64,000 nucleotides of DNA from Dugong dugon (GCA_030035585.1 CM057472.1:87603601-87667600); one strand, 5' to 3'; counted from the first letter of the stretch, positions 22,234-35,100 are shown. A program made the numbers and translations. Notes: a model not told the origin generated them from the letters alone.

Positions 22234-22599
22234 ATTTATTTATTTTTATTTTTTAAATTTATTTTTATTGTACTTCAGGTGAAGGCTTACAGAACAAATA
22301 GTTTCTCATAAAACAGTAGTTCACATATTGTTTTATGACATTGGCTAACAACCCCACAACATGTCAACCCTATCCCTTCTCGACCTTTTTTTTTTTTTTT
22401 TTTGATGAAAATATACATAGCCAAAGATACACCATTTCAAAAATTTCTACATGCACAGTTCAGTGACATCGACTACGCTCTTCCGGTTGTGCTGCTATTC
22501 TCACTTTGGATGAAGGCTTACGGAACAAAATAGTTTCTCATTTAACAGTTACTACACATGTTGCCCTATGACAATGGTAAACAACCTCACAACACATCA
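22234..22599 (-). mobile_element. Second L1 3' end at the same target site
   Basis: The A-rich tail (TTTATTTATTTTTATT on the plus strand) begins right after the 22221-22233 target copy. L1 3'-UTR sequence follows, with the GAAGGCTTACAGAACAAATAG module at 22281 and again at 22512, and a T-run in between. It ends at AAATTTGACTTTT (22600-22612), a third copy of the target. Same orientation as the large L1 but of the duplicated-end subfamily. Confidence 0.92.
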
Positions 22600-22612
22600 A
22601 AATTTGACTTTT

Positions 22613-25067
22613 AATCTTGCTTCCAACAGTTTTTGACTTCAGCAAAGTCACAAAACCCCCCCTTCCCATAGTTTCTCCATATATATGTATGTGATAAGAA
22701 TAATAATAATGACTTGGATAAGTCCTGTTGATCTCCCCCAGAGAGACTGGGAAGATAAAGCCATAGACAATAAGAAAGATGGTGCAATATAAATAAAAGT
22801 GGTATTAGTATCTCTGTCCTCTAGGGGCTTGGTAAAACCATGTCTTAAAGTAACTTTCAGGCTGACTTTGATGTGAATGCACAGGTCTCTGAAAAATAGG
22901 AAGACGATAGTGGACTAAGAAGGGATTCTTGTCAACCTCCCCCCATAAAGAAATGAAAGCTTTCTAATATCAAGAGGACAATTGGTGACTCTGCATTTGA
23001 ATTATTAAACCAAATAAGTGGTTTCTAAATTCAAGGAACAAAGATTTAAATAAACATTAGTTACTATGTGAAGGAGTACTTCATTTGTTCAAAAATTGTT
23101 TCATTTAATTTCTAAGAGGTAGGTATTTTAGGGATAAAGACACAGAGAGAGGTGCAGAGAAGGTATGTCAACTCTCCAGGATCATACAGGTCATTGTTGC
23201 CTGAGCTTCAGTTTGAAATCAAAGCTATGTTCAAAGCTAGAGCGATTTCTGCTATACTAACCTGCCTCCTTGGAACTATTCAGCCCCCTTTATCTATCTA
23301 TCTACCTATCTGTCTGTCTACCTATCTATTATCTCTCTCTCACTTTCTCTCTATCTATCATCTGTCTGTCTGTCTGTCTTATAGTATTTGATTGTCTTTA
23401 TCTTTCTTTTCCTCCAAGGGTACCATCACCAACTCCTGTCCAGTTAAATTTATAGCCACAATGCAGGATAAAAAGTGTTTGTTTACAAGCCAATGGGCTA
23501 GGTTTCCAAGGGCATAAATTCTAGGAATTAGTAATATTCCACATAAAATCACTGAAGGATGGTGTCCGTGGTTATTTCAGTGGCATCTATGATACTCCCT
23601 AAAGGTGTAATTTATCCCCTAGCCCCCAGACATATCTGTTCATGCTCTCTGGAACAGGCTGCACTTGTCTTTCCCAGAAACCCTTCAGTCCAGCAGGACC
23701 AGGACATAGATTAGGGTCTGTCAGCCCCACCCAGAGCCTCTTGTACAGATCATGTTGCTACTAAACAAGAAACAACCTGTATCACATCCTGTTTGCTTTG
23801 TATTCCTTTAATGACTACCTTTATAAACACTCAAAATGAATAAGCAATATGATTTGTTCCCCCACCCCCCACCATTCCCCTGCCTCCCTTGGTAATTTGC
23901 AAGTAAGAAAGGGAAATCCATCAGGAGAAGCTGAATGGATTAAGGGATAATAGGATTTGGAGAACAGGGACCCAATGAATAACAAATTCACTATGTTCAC
24001 AGTTGTTACAATTGCTGAGTCCAGGCCTGCTCAGTTCACAATGAGGCCAAGGTGTGTGCAGCATCACAGAGTACATGGCAAGAGCTGATGGAGGGAGAAA
24101 ATGGGCTTCATAAATACAAACTTTAGAGTCAATTATATGCTTCCCAGGGACTGCCAGGGCTTCACTTAGCAAGATTAGAAAAGTAATTCTTAAAGATTTA
24201 AAGGCAAAAATAAACACCGTAAAAAACAAAACAAAGCAAATTAAAACAGCCATAGAGTCCCGGCTCCCCAGCTTGTCACTGATACTGTTGTGACATGCCA
24301 GGAATTGGGATGTGTAACAGATCTCAGAGACCCTAGGAGCAATCTAAGGACCAATCTAGAAGAATTTTGGCATTGCAAAATGTTTGTCGGGCTGTGTTCA
24401 CATCACGACTTGTTAATCTGCATTGACCCCTTGGTGACTATTCAGTCCCAAGAGTGGTTGGAAAACATTCCCCCAACCAATTAAGAAATAAATATTTTCT
24501 GTGGCCCTATATCATGGATTCTGCATCCAGCCTGGTTATATAGGAAGGCTTGTCTCTGAAGTTCTCAGGCATTTGCTGCTGCCTCAGTAGGTAGATCTTC
24601 AGTTAGGTCCTGCGTCTTCTCATCTGTTATTTCTGGAGTATTTGGGCCTTTATCTGGAGGAAGGTGACAAGAGAGTGTTCTGTTCCTGCAGAAAATTTGC
24701 TCATCATCAGCGTAAGTGCGTAGTGTCGAAACAGCTACTGCCTACATTGCTCTGCCTCTTGAAAGCTAGCATTTTGGTGTGAATCAATTATGGAAAGTGA
24801 TGCACACCACCCCTACATACACATACACACTCCACCTGAAAACCTGAGACATAACACAAATGTCTAGAATTGTGAGCACTGAGGCAGAACACTTCAAATA
24901 ATATTAAAATTCAGTAACTGATGAAGAGTGAGTAATAACAGAAGTTTTAGAGTTATGTAAACTGATTCTAATGAAATAATTCTGATTCCCACATTATTTT
25001 CCAGTTTTACAATAGTACTTTCATATGTATTTTCTCTTGTCCTACAAATAGCTGTTCAGGTAATTTA
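22613..25067. other. Mostly unique DNA
   Basis: No gene or lineage-specific repeat recognised apart from the TATC/TCTG microsatellite listed next and C-rich runs near 23862-23880. The frames present are short (at most 110 codons, minus, 23921-24253) and unsupported. Confidence 0.5.
23289..23382. repeat. TATC/TGTC compound microsatellite
   Basis: Alternating TATCTATC, TGTCTGTC and CTCTCTCT blocks, imperfect over about 95 bp. Confidence 0.93.
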
Positions 25068-25072
25068 CTCAC

Positions 25073-25573
25073 TGTCTCAGTCATCTAGTGCTGCTATAAC
25101 AGAAATACCACAAGTAGATGGCTTTAACAAAGAGAAATTTATTTTCTCACAGTAAAGTAGGCTAAAAGTCCAAATTCAGGGCATCAGCTCCAGGGGAAGC
25201 CTTTCTGTCTCTGTCAGCCTTCTCATCAATGTTCCCCTGGACTGGGAGCTTCTCTGTGCAGGGACCCCGGGTCCAAAGGATATGCTCTGCTCCTAGCACT
25301 GCTTTCTTGGTCGTATGAGGTCCCCCTCTCTGCTTGCTTCCCTTTCCTTTTTATGTCTTGAGAGATAACAGGTGACACAGACTACACCCCAGGGAAACTC
25401 CCTTTACATTGGATCAGGGATGTGACCTGGGTAAGGATGGTGTTACAATCCAATTCTAATCCTCTTTAACATAAAATTACAATTACGAAACGGAGGACAA
25501 CCACACGACACTGGGAATCATGGCCTAATCAAGTTGACACATATTTTGGGGGGACACAATTCAATCCATGACA
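25073..25573 (+). mobile_element. ERVL-type (MLT2-like) solo LTR
   Basis: 501 bp from TGTCTCAGTCATCTAGTG to the ACAATTCAATCCATGACA end. It has TG...CA ends and an exact 5-bp duplication CTCAC at 25068-25072 and 25574-25578. The start (TGCTATAACAGAAATACCAC), the TTTATTTTCTCACAGT segment and the end resemble MLT2/ERVL LTRs. No internal viral sequence flanks it, so it is a recombined solo LTR. Confidence 0.88.
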
Positions 25574-25584
25574 CTCACCCGTTC

Positions 25585-25838
25585 TCTAGACAAAGATATT
25601 AAGGCTCAGTGGTTTCACCCATGACATCCAAATCAAAAACAAACAAAACAAACCCATTGCCGTCGAGTCGATACTGACTTATAGTGACCCTGTAGGACAG
25701 AGTAGAACTGCCTCATAGGGTTTCCAAGGAGTGGCTGGTAGATTACAAACTGTTCACCTTCTGGTTAGCAGCCTGAGCTCTTAACCACTGAGCTACCGTA
25801 GCCTAATAAGTGGCAGAACTGAGTTAAACTCAAGTTTT
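25585..25838 (-). mobile_element. MIR SINE split by an AfroSINE
   Basis: Left piece AGATATTAAGGCTCAGTGGT up to about 25637, right piece AATAAGTGGCAGAACTGAG from about 25803. Together these are the antisense MIR core (family GAGGAAACTGAGGCTCAGAG and CTAGTAAGTGGCAGAGC). An old placental-wide element. Confidence 0.7.
25640..25800 (-). mobile_element. AfroSINE nested in MIR
   Basis: A-rich left end with CAAACCCATTGCCGTCGAGT, then GGACAGAGTAGAACTGCCTC, GGTTTCCAAGGAGTGGCTGG and a head ending CCACTGAGCTACCGTAGCC. Confidence 0.93.
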
Positions 25839-27969
25839 TAAACAATGTTTCTCTCTCTCTTTGTTTTTTCTATTTCCAAAGGCATATTTTCCTCCACTCT
25901 GATATCAGGGAATAGGACAGAACAAGATATACCTAAAGTCTCTCGGAAGTTTAAGTCACAAAAGGAATCATAGAAACTATTCTCTTTGAAGAAGTTCACT
26001 TTGGCATTTCATTGTCCTTGGAGAAGTCCCGTCTATCTCCATTGTATCTTTTGTGCCAGGAAAACACCAGCTGGATCCTTACTCTAGAAAGTAGTGAGGT
26101 AGCATTTTTCAGAAGCAAAATGCTTTGCTAAGCAAATATATCAAAAAATCTAGAAAATATAAATTAATGATTCTTTCAATGTTAAATATTATTATAGGGA
26201 ATACTCTGTGAGTAAAACAAGAGTTCAGATAAGACTGGAATGTATTGCATTAACTTCCAAAATCATGACTCCTGTATTCTGGAAGGTATTAGGGGGTCGT
26301 TCAAAATAAGTTACTGTGAAATAGGATGATTCTTGAAGGATGAGGTGTAGCAGAAATGTGAGACTTTGTTGAATGGGTCATTAAGGCCATTGCTTAATTG
26401 GGATTTATAGGACCAAGACCCGACCAAAGGTTGTAAATTATCAGTGTTGAACAAGTAAATGACTGCATATCTTGCTAAACTCACTAGAGAAGTTAAAGAG
26501 GCAGAAGGTAATGACTGAAATTAGAATTTGTCTGAAACATCAGGACAAAAATAGTTCTAGATATATGAAAATGGCCTGAAAAATAAAGCAAAATTGGTGC
26601 TGCAAAACAGCAGCATATGCTCAAAACTTTGCTTATTTCTTTCCTTTGGAAAACAGTATGCAAAAGTCGGTGAGAATGAGCAAAGCTACTGAGTGGGCTC
26701 CCAAAGCAGAGGGAATTAAGCAAAGCTATTAAGCAGATGAATTTCCGTAGAAAAAGGGCAAGAGGTTGTGAGGGATTGCTTAATTGAAAATTTACAGGGA
26801 AAGCACCTATTTTTTCAAAGTTCTTTCCAACTCTACAGTTCTATTATTCTTTCTCACTTTGAGGTCCAATGGCTTTGCCACTGCTACCTGCAATGTGCCT
26901 TTGACTGAGTCATCACAGAATTAGTATGAGGACATTTTTAAGATAACTATCCAATACCCTTTACTTATGAATCTATTTTGAGTGGTGGATCTGAGACCAT
27001 TGATCTCCATCATGGAATCAGTTGATGCCTTTCATAAATAAATGATTTACTTTTATTTGGCATTTTTATAATGCAGTACTTTCTTGTCACAGACACATCA
27101 GGAATTTCCTTGTCAAGAGAAACCTGTGTATCTAGGCTTGTCTGTGTCTATCCTCTCATTTGACATCATCCGTGAGTTTAGTTGTTAGAAAAGGAAGGAA
27201 GTCCTAATGAATAAGACCATTCATACTCCAAGTGTAGATTTTGTGGATTTCACCTGTATTGGTTAAATGTATACATGCAATCTGATTCTCATATGCTGAA
27301 CATAAATGTATAAAGTTATAAGGTGATATCTTTTCTGTAACTTCACAAATGTCAAATGAATGTCCAGCAAATGTCTGGCTTGCTAATGATAGGTGATTTA
27401 AGACCCTCATTAGCCATATACATCCATATCCTCAGTTACAGAATGTAGCAAACTTAACATTATATTTGATAGTTTTAATTGGTGATTATATTTCCAAGAA
27501 TTTTCAGTAATAGATACCAAATGTTCTAAGATTTTTTTACAAAATACGATCAGCCCTTGAAAACAGAAAATCAGTATTACCATGATTTCAAGTCATAGTC
27601 TGAATGTAAGTATCCCTTTAAAATTAAATACTGTCAGTTTAAAATTAAATATTGTCAGGATTGCACAGTTAGAGGGTTTTTTTGTTTTGAAATAAAGCTT
27701 ATACATATGCCATGTGTATATATAATTGACAACAGAAGCACAGGAAATAATGTGAAAAAAAAAACAACGTTTGTTCATATTTGAAAGCTGTATTTGTTGT
27801 CATCTTTAAAAAGATGGTAAAATTGTCATTCAAACCAAATCCATTTATTCCATTATCTATTAGTTTCTGTCTCTTCAAAGCACTTGAATTGGAGGCAGGG
27901 GAAACAGGTCGTGAAAATGTCATGCAAAAGTAATTCTTGTACAGTCTTCATTCAAAGAATTGAGAAAGT
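25839..27969. other. Unique AT-rich DNA
   Basis: No exon or clear repeat. A TTTAAAATTAAATA duplication lies near 27617-27652, and an A-run near 27757-27766. Open frames of 60-76 codons here have no recognisable domain. Confidence 0.5.
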
Positions 27970-28060
27970 AATGCCATGGCTTGGGTTAGGCACATCTTAG
28001 TCCTCAAGGTGACATCTTTGCTTTTTAACAGTTTGAAGAGGTCTTTGGGATTAATGTGCC
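27970..28060 (-). mobile_element. RTE LINE internal fragment
   Basis: ATGGCTTGGGTTAGGCACAT, CCTCAAGGTGACATCTTTGC and TTTTTAACAGTTTGAAGAGG match the antisense RTE region also present at 55360-55435. An isolated remnant. Confidence 0.85.
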
Positions 28061-28085
28061 TAATAAATGAGATTATTTATAGAAT

Positions 28086-28133
28086 AAATAACTGTGCCCA
28101 TTGCCACTGTGTTGATTCTGACTCATAGCGACT
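28086..28133 (-). mobile_element. AfroSINE/RTE tail remnant
   Basis: GCCCATTGCCACTGTGTTGA followed by TTCTGACTCATAGCGACTAC is the antisense shared tail; the rest of the element is missing. Confidence 0.75.
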
Positions 28134-28135
28134 AC

Positions 28136-28325
28136 AGTTACTACATTTTGATCCTCACCACATCCTCTTGATGTTTTTAGGGCAAATAATTTAATCCCTA
28201 TGTTATTAAAAGAAAACTGAGACTAATGGAGATTAGGAGGTCACCTGACTTATCTCAGGTCTCAGGATTAGTGAACCATATTATAGGGAATTAAACTAAG
28301 AACTCCAGTCTTTTAGGCCAGTGCT
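28136..28325 (-). mobile_element. MIR SINE
   Basis: Antisense MIR order: ATCCTCACCACATCCTCTTG, then AAAACTGAGACTAATGGAGA, GGTCACCTGACTTATCTCAG and CTCCAGTCTTTTAGGCCAGT. Diverged. Confidence 0.65.
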
Positions 28326-28715
28326 TGCTCTCCTATACCAAACTTCAAAAATAGCTTTTTGTTTTTTCCTGAAGTTTTTCCAGGAAAATAAAAGAGACAG
28401 CAGTTCTCTGTTATATTTTCTCCTCGATTTTGAAACAGTGCCTTGGTTTTAATATAAAGACCATGCTTTTATTTAATAATTTTAAGTATATTTTACCTTT
28501 AGTGATAGCCTAAATGTTCTAAATAACCTGCTGTATGCAGCAGTATATCCCATTAAGTCTAATCTTATGAAGGTTTCATAAACAAATCAATCATCCTTGA
28601 CTTAATTTTCAGCCTATATCAACATCTATTGAGAATCTCAACGATCAAAATATCCATATATAACACCATATGATAAATGGATATATAAAGTACTACGTGA
28701 GCTCATATGAAGAAA
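28326..28715. other. Unique AT-rich DNA
   Basis: Nothing recognised; a run of about 10 A ends the segment near 28719-28728. Confidence 0.5.
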
Positions 28716-28729
28716 CAAAAAAAAAAAAT

Positions 28730-29200
28730 TCTTCCTGGGAGTTCAGGGAAAGTGCCTGAGAGAGGGTGGCCATTTGAAATGAGTGTTGAGTGATAGACAT
28801 TTGCCAGTTGGAGAACGACAGACAGAAGGGGAAATGTACAGTGGCCCCTTCTGGACTAAGGGGGCCATTTGAACAAAGGTGTGGAAGAACAAGAAACAGT
28901 GATTGGTCCAATACTGTTAAGTTGGGTAGATAGCAAAAAGTGGAAGCTGTTGACCTGTGAAGGGCCTTACATGCAAATTTAAGGAGTTTGAAGATGGTTT
29001 GCTAATATCAAAGCTGCAATCGATGTTTTTTAGGGCAATTATGCCATGATCAGATTTGTGATTTAGAAAGATAACACTGGCAGCAGTGTAGTGGACCAAT
29101 GGCCAGAGTAGAGACTATAGCCAAAACTATTGCACTAGTTCAGGATAAAAATCGAGACTAAGGAAGTAGCCAAGGAGGTGAGGAGGAGGGAACAAGTGCC
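28730..29200 (+). mobile_element. Ancient mammalian repeat, L2-like
   Basis: Contains ACCTGTGAAGGGCCTTACAT, AAGGAGTTTGAAGATGG, ATGCCATGATCAGATTTGTG, AGAAAGATAACACTGGCAGC and ACTATTGCACTAGTTCAGGA. These follow the order of a familiar placental-wide repeat (AGGGCCTTG...CATGATCAGATTTG...ATCACTCTGGCTGCAG...TTGCAGTAGTCCAGG), which I take to be L2-related. The family call is uncertain. Confidence 0.5.
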
Positions 29201-29465
29201 AGAAAAATATGTTGCAGATATACTTACTGAGGCATGGCACTTGATGAATATACAGACTAAGTGAGATCATGGAGACAGAAAACTAGCTTAGAGAGATGGG
29301 CGAATGACTATAGCCATAACTAAGATAAGGAAGTATATTAAGTTTCTCCTTTCAATAAAGGTTAGATTTAATTATAAGAATTCCATCTACTCATTTGCCA
29401 TTTTTGTTACAGTAATAAATCTTACATTTTCATATAAAAGAAACTATAATAGTCCTTTATGCTGT

Positions 29466-29680
29466 GTTTTGGTGTCCTGGGGTGCTGCAAAGGGTTCACC
29501 CACTTGGCTGCTAACTGAAAGGTTGGCAGTTGGAGTCCACCCAGAGAAGCCTTGAAAGAAAAGCCTGGCGATCTACTTCTGAAAAGTCAGTCACTGAAAA
29601 CCCTATGGACAACAGTTCTACTCTGACACGCATGGGGTCGCCATGAGTCGGATTTGACTGGATGGCATCTGGTTACTGGC
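29466..29680 (+). mobile_element. AfroSINE-related SINE with RTE 5' patch
   Basis: Head GTCCTGGGGTGCTGCAAAGG, B-box region GGCAGTTGGAGTCCACCC, then GCCTGGCGATCTACTTCTGA and CAGTCACTGAAAACCCTATG. The latter pair matches the RTE 5' region at 32318-32360. The tail is GCCATGAGTCGGATTTGACT. Confidence 0.9.
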
Positions 29681-29691
29681 ACTACATTTCA

Positions 29692-29830
29692 GTAGTCTGT
29701 TTATCTTCTAGACTATAAGTTCCTTGAGGTCAGGGAAGACCAACCCTATCTCATTCACCTTTTGAATACCCAGAACCTTGGTACCTGGCACAGAGTAGAA
29801 CTCAACACATATTAGATGAGTTGGATTGAA
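29692..29830 (+). mobile_element. L2 LINE 3' end
   Basis: TAGACTATAAGTTCCTTGAG, GTCAGGGAAGACCAA, CCAGAACCTTGGTACCTGGC and CAACACATATTAGATGAGTT follow the standard L2 terminal consensus. Confidence 0.82.
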
Positions 29831-30578
29831 CTTAAATGTATTAACAGCAGTATGAGGAATGCTTAGAGGATTTTCTTGTATCTGTTCCAATTGTTTTGTT
29901 TATTTCAGCCTTTTCATTTTGAATCCTATGAGCTTTTTCCAGTGCTGCAAACACTTCTACTTGACAAGAAAGAAAAACCGTAAGTGAATGAGAAGGGGGA
30001 AGGGAGAATTGCAGCATCTTGATTGAACTCTGCAGGTTTGCCTCTCTCATAATTTTCACCTTTAATGGGGAACTGTCCCAGATTTCATCCACCAGGCTAA
30101 GGTTCTGACATGGTACCTTCTTAAATCAAGCTTGAAGGGAAATTGATTGAAAAGAAAACACCATTATGGGAAAACAATTCATTCTCTTCCCCCTGACAGA
30201 AGGTAGACTTCTGTCTATATTGTAGAATAAATATTAGCCGGCTGATTGCTTTAAGATCTAGAAGTCTAGAGGAGTCACAATGGCTTTGTTCATTTTTTAC
30301 ATTTAGATTCCCCTCAGTTTTAGAGATATTTGATGCAAAGGTTTTGGATTCCTTTCAAAGAGGACTATTTTTTCTCCTTATGTGATTATTGTATTAACTA
30401 GATATAGGTGTGGGATAACTCATGCAGATATTTCTGTATGCAATTATGTAAGCATTTCCATTGAAGCGTATGTTCCTCCAGACAGGGATTAAGTGTTTTT
30501 CATTTTTCAACTAAGGCCTTAAATACCACAGTTGTTCAGTGTTTTGAAAGGAAATGAATCTGAACTCATAAAGGTAAA
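29831..30578. other. Unique DNA
   Basis: No gene or repeat recognised; the 83-codon minus frame at 29841-30092 has no known domain. Confidence 0.5.
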
Positions 30579-30724
30579 ACCCCCAACCAAACCCATTGCT
30601 GTCTAGTGAATTCTGGCTCATAGCAACCCTTCTGAACAGAGTAGAACTTCCCCGTAGAGTTTCCAAGGAGTGGCAGGTGACCTCTTGGTTAGCAGCCATA
30701 GCTCTTAACCACTGTGCCACCAAA
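30579..30724 (-). mobile_element. AfroSINE
   Basis: CCAACCAAACCCATTGCTGT, then GAACAGAGTAGAACTTCCCC, TTTCCAAGGAGTGGCAGG and a head ending ACCACTGTGCCACCA. A short internal deletion removes part of the B-box region. Confidence 0.92.
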
Positions 30725-32164
30725 AGTAGAATGATTGCAAAAAGGTGTAATAGCCACTTAATGGTTTGGATGGTAGAAACTATTTGCATATCATTTAGAA
30801 GGAGTCCAGAAAACAGAAGACATCCACATTATGAAGCACTCATCCTTCATTGGGTAAAATTGGCTTTATTTTCTCTTGCAGGAATTGCAAAACTAGCATC
30901 TCCTGGGACAACATCTAGCTCTGAAACCTGTATGTTTGGTTAACATTCTAATGACATTAGATTGAGTACTCCCTCTATATTTCAACACAGGTCCTACCAC
31001 TTCTATTGTGTAATGCCTGGCCTATTCGCACATTTGTCAATTCCCAGCTCCCAAAAGAGTTGAGTTTGACTGACTAAAGGTCTTTTTGCACAAATCTGTG
31101 GTTTGCCAGAAGGTGGGTTCTTACCTAGCAATGAAGCCAGATGTGTGGCTACTGAGTGGACAAGTGGCAACAGGCACTTGTTTTAATATACTCCCTGACC
31201 ACAGTCTTTCCCCAGTCACCTTCAAAGTATCAGAAGTCTTATCAGAAATAAAATGCTTGCTAATATATTCTTCGTCTCCTGTGCCACTCTGTCCATCACT
31301 CTGCTATTCAGGTAGCTATTTTTCTACAAGGATACCTGTGGTGTGAAGGTACAAAGCCAGTGGTTCTTCTTCTGAAATTGTCTCCTTTTGAGCCAATTTT
31401 GGAAGCATAGTTTCTCTTTTCTTGATCATTTTAGTTCTAATGAATTTATTTTTCTCCTGAGGCTAGGTATGTGGTATTATTTCCTTTTTTCTTTTCTGTT
31501 CTATTCTGTCTCTCTTTCTCTTGGAAATCTTAACAGGGGTTAATGGACTTATGAGGTGAAAATTAAGTTAATAGAAATCTCTGTCAAAAGACTGTAGAAT
31601 TGATGCTTGAATTCTCCTTGGCTTGAGTCAATCCTTTATCCTTTTTAGGTAAATGAATTAAATCTCATGCAGTTTCCTGTGTGGGAGAGTCTTTTTAGAT
31701 GAATCATTTAAATTGAAAGCCCTGCCGGCTCATCAAGGGGCATGATTTTAGAGTTCTCCTGAGTATTGTGTGCACACTTAGTACAGTCATTTAGACACTT
31801 AAGGCAACCATGTGCCTTGATCTTTGTGAAGTCTTGATTCATAGTTGGTTATTTGAGTAAAGGGAATAATTGCAGCTTTGTATCTCTGGATCTCTTTCCA
31901 AAATTTCCCTTGGGTCATTTTAAAATAAGCTGTCTTTGTCCCTTTGTGATCTCAAAACTGTTTATCATAAGACCTCAGGCCTGTTACCACTGGAGAACAA
32001 AAATTGCATCTCGTTTAGATCTACAATCCCTAGCTGTTGTTGACACTCAGAATAGGTGAAATAGTAACCATGCTATTTTTCACCCCAAAGGGACAGAATG
32101 TTATGAATGCCGTGATTCCTGCATAGCACTATGAAGAGATTTTAACTGGCAGTTATCAGGTCTG
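30725..32164. other. Unique DNA
   Basis: No exon or clear repeat. T- and C-rich patches lie near 31480-31525. Frames are short. Confidence 0.5.
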
Positions 32165-35100
32165 CAGCTACCACTTGTTTGTCAGTTTGTCCTACTGTGA
32201 TGGCTTGCTTGTTGCTGTCATGCTAGAAGCTATGCTACTGGTATTTCAAATACTAGCAGGACCACCCATGGTGGACAGGTTTCAACGAGTTTCCAGACTA
32301 AGACAGACTAGGAAGAAGTGCCTGGTGATCTACTTCTAAAAAGATTAGCCAGTGAAAACCTTATGAATAGCAGTGGAACACTGTCTAATATAATGACAGA
32401 AGGTGAGACCCTCAGGTGGGAAGACACTCAAAATATGACTGAGGAAGAGCTGCCTCCTCAAAGTAGATTTGACCTTAATGACATGAATAGAGTAAAGCTT
32501 TCAGGAACTTCATTTGCTGATGTGGCATGATTCAAAATAAGAAGAAACAGCTGTAAACATCCACTAATAATCAGAACTTGGAATGTATGAAGTATGAATC
32601 CAGGAAAAGCTGAAGTTGTCAAAAATGAAATGGAACGCATAAACACTGATATCCTAGGCATTAGTGAGCTGAAATGAACTGGTATTGGCCATTTTGAATT
32701 GGATAATCATATGGTTCATAATAAAAAAAAAAATTTCAAGATCTATTCTGATATACAACAATGTCAGTGATAGGATAAGATCCATACACCTACAACGAAG
32801 ATCAGTTAATACGACTATTATTCAAATTACAAGCCAACCACTAATGCCAAAAATGAAGAAACTGAAGATTTTTACCAACTTCTGCAGTCTGAAATTGATC
32901 AAATATGCAATCAAGATCCATTGATAATTTCTGGTGATTGGAATATGAAAGTTGGAAACAAAGAAGGATCAGTAGTTAGAAAATATGGCCTTAGTGATAG
33001 AAATAACACCAGGCATTGCATGACAGAATTTTGCAAGACTAATGACCTATTAATTGGAAATATCTTTTCTCAGCAATATAAACAGTGATTATACACTAGG
33101 ACCTCACCTGATGGAATACACAGGAATCAAATCAACTATATCTGTGAAAAGAGATGATGGAGAGGCTCAGTATCATCAGTGAGAACAAAGCCAGGGGCTG
33201 ACTGTGGAACAGACCATCAGTTGGTCCTACTCAAGTTCAAGTTGAAGCTGAAGAAAATGAAAACAAGTCCATGAAAGCCAAAGTATGACCTCGAGTATAT
33301 CTCACCTGAATTTAGAGACCGTCTCAAGAATAGATTTGATGCACTGAACACGAATGAATGAAGACTAGACTAATTTTGGGTTGACATAAAGGACATGATA
33401 CATGAACAAAGCAAAAGGTCATTAAAAAGGCAGGAAAGAAAGAAAGACAAAAATGAATATCAGAAGAGACTCTAAAACTCGCTATTGAACTTAGAGTAGC
33501 TGAAGCAAATGGAAGCAATGATGAAGTAAAAGCGCTGACCAGGAGATTTCAAAAGGTGGCTCAAGAAGACGACATAAAATATTATAATTAAATGTGCAAA
33601 GTCCTGGAGTTAGAAAACCAAAAGGGAAGAACACGATTGGTATATCAACCTAAACAAAGTGAGGAAAAAATTCAAGCCTCAAATTGAAATATTGAAGGAT
33701 GCTATGGGCAAAATATTGAGCAACACAGGAAGCATCAAAAGAAGATGGAAAGAATACAGAGTCACAGTACCAAAAAGAATTGGTCAACATTCAGTCACTT
33801 CAGGAGGTAGCTTATGAACAAGAACTGACAGTAATGAAGGAAGAAGTCCAAGCTATATTGAAGGCATTGATGAAAAACAAGGCTCCAGGAGCAGACAGAA
33901 TATCAACTGAGATGTTTCAACAAATGAGTGCAATACTGGAAGTGCTCACACATCTATGCCAAGAAATTTGGAAGTTAGCTACCTGGCCAACTGTCTGGAA
34001 GAGATCCTTATTTGTGCCCATACCAAAGAAAGGTGAACCAACTGAATGCAGAAATTATTAAACAATATCATTGATATTACATGCAAGTAAAATTTTGCTG
34101 AACCTAACTCAAAATCGGTTGCAGCAGTACCCAGACAGGGAACTGCTAGAAATTCAAGCTGGGTTCAGAAGAGGACATGGAACAAGGGAGATCATTGCTG
34201 ATATCAGATGGATCTTGGCTGAAAGCAAAGAATGCCAGAAAGATGTTTACCTTTGTTTTATTGACTGTTCAAAGGAATTCGACTGCGTGGATCATAACAA
34301 ATTATAGATAACATTGTGAAGAATAGGAATTCTAGAACAATTATGCTCAGGAGGAACTTGCACATAGACCAAGAGGCAGTTATTCGAAGAGAACAAGGGG
34401 CCTACTGTGTAGTTTAAAATCAGGAAATGTGTGTGTCAAGGTTCTATTCTTTCACCATACTTATTTAATCGGTGTGCTGAGCAAATAATCCAAGAAGCTG
34501 AACCATGTAAAGAAGAATGCAGCATCAGGTCTGGTGGAAGACTCATCAGCAACCTGGGACGTGCAGATGACACAACCTTGCTTGCTGAAAGCGAAGAGGA
34601 CTTGAAGCACTTAATAATGAAGATCAAAGACTACAGTCTTTAGTATGGATTACACCTCAATATAAAGAAAATAGAAATCCTCACAACTAGACCAGTAAGT
34701 AACATCATGATAAAGAGAGAAAAGATTGAAGTTGTCAAGCATTTCATTTTAGTTGTATCCACAGTCCACAGCCATGGAAGCAGAAGTTAAGAAATCAATC
34801 GATGTATTGCATTGGGCAAATCTGCTGCAGAAGACCTCTTTAATAACAAAAAATGAAAGGTAACACTTGGAAGACTAAAGTGTACCAGACCCAAGCCATG
34901 GTGTTTTCAATTGCCTTATATGCATGTGAAAGCTGGACAGTTAATAAGGAAGACTGAAGAATTATTTATGCCTTTGAATAATGTTGACAAAGAATATTGA
35001 ATATACCATGGACTGCCAGAAGAATGAACAAATCTGTCTTGTAAGAAGTACAGCCAGAATGCTCCTTAGAAGGTGGATGGAGAGACTTCATTCTTTAGAC

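Noticed and set aside
32318-32530. 70-codon plus-strand frame as a host exon
   Set aside because: It lies in the RTE 5' region and matches the sequence shared with the SINE bodies.
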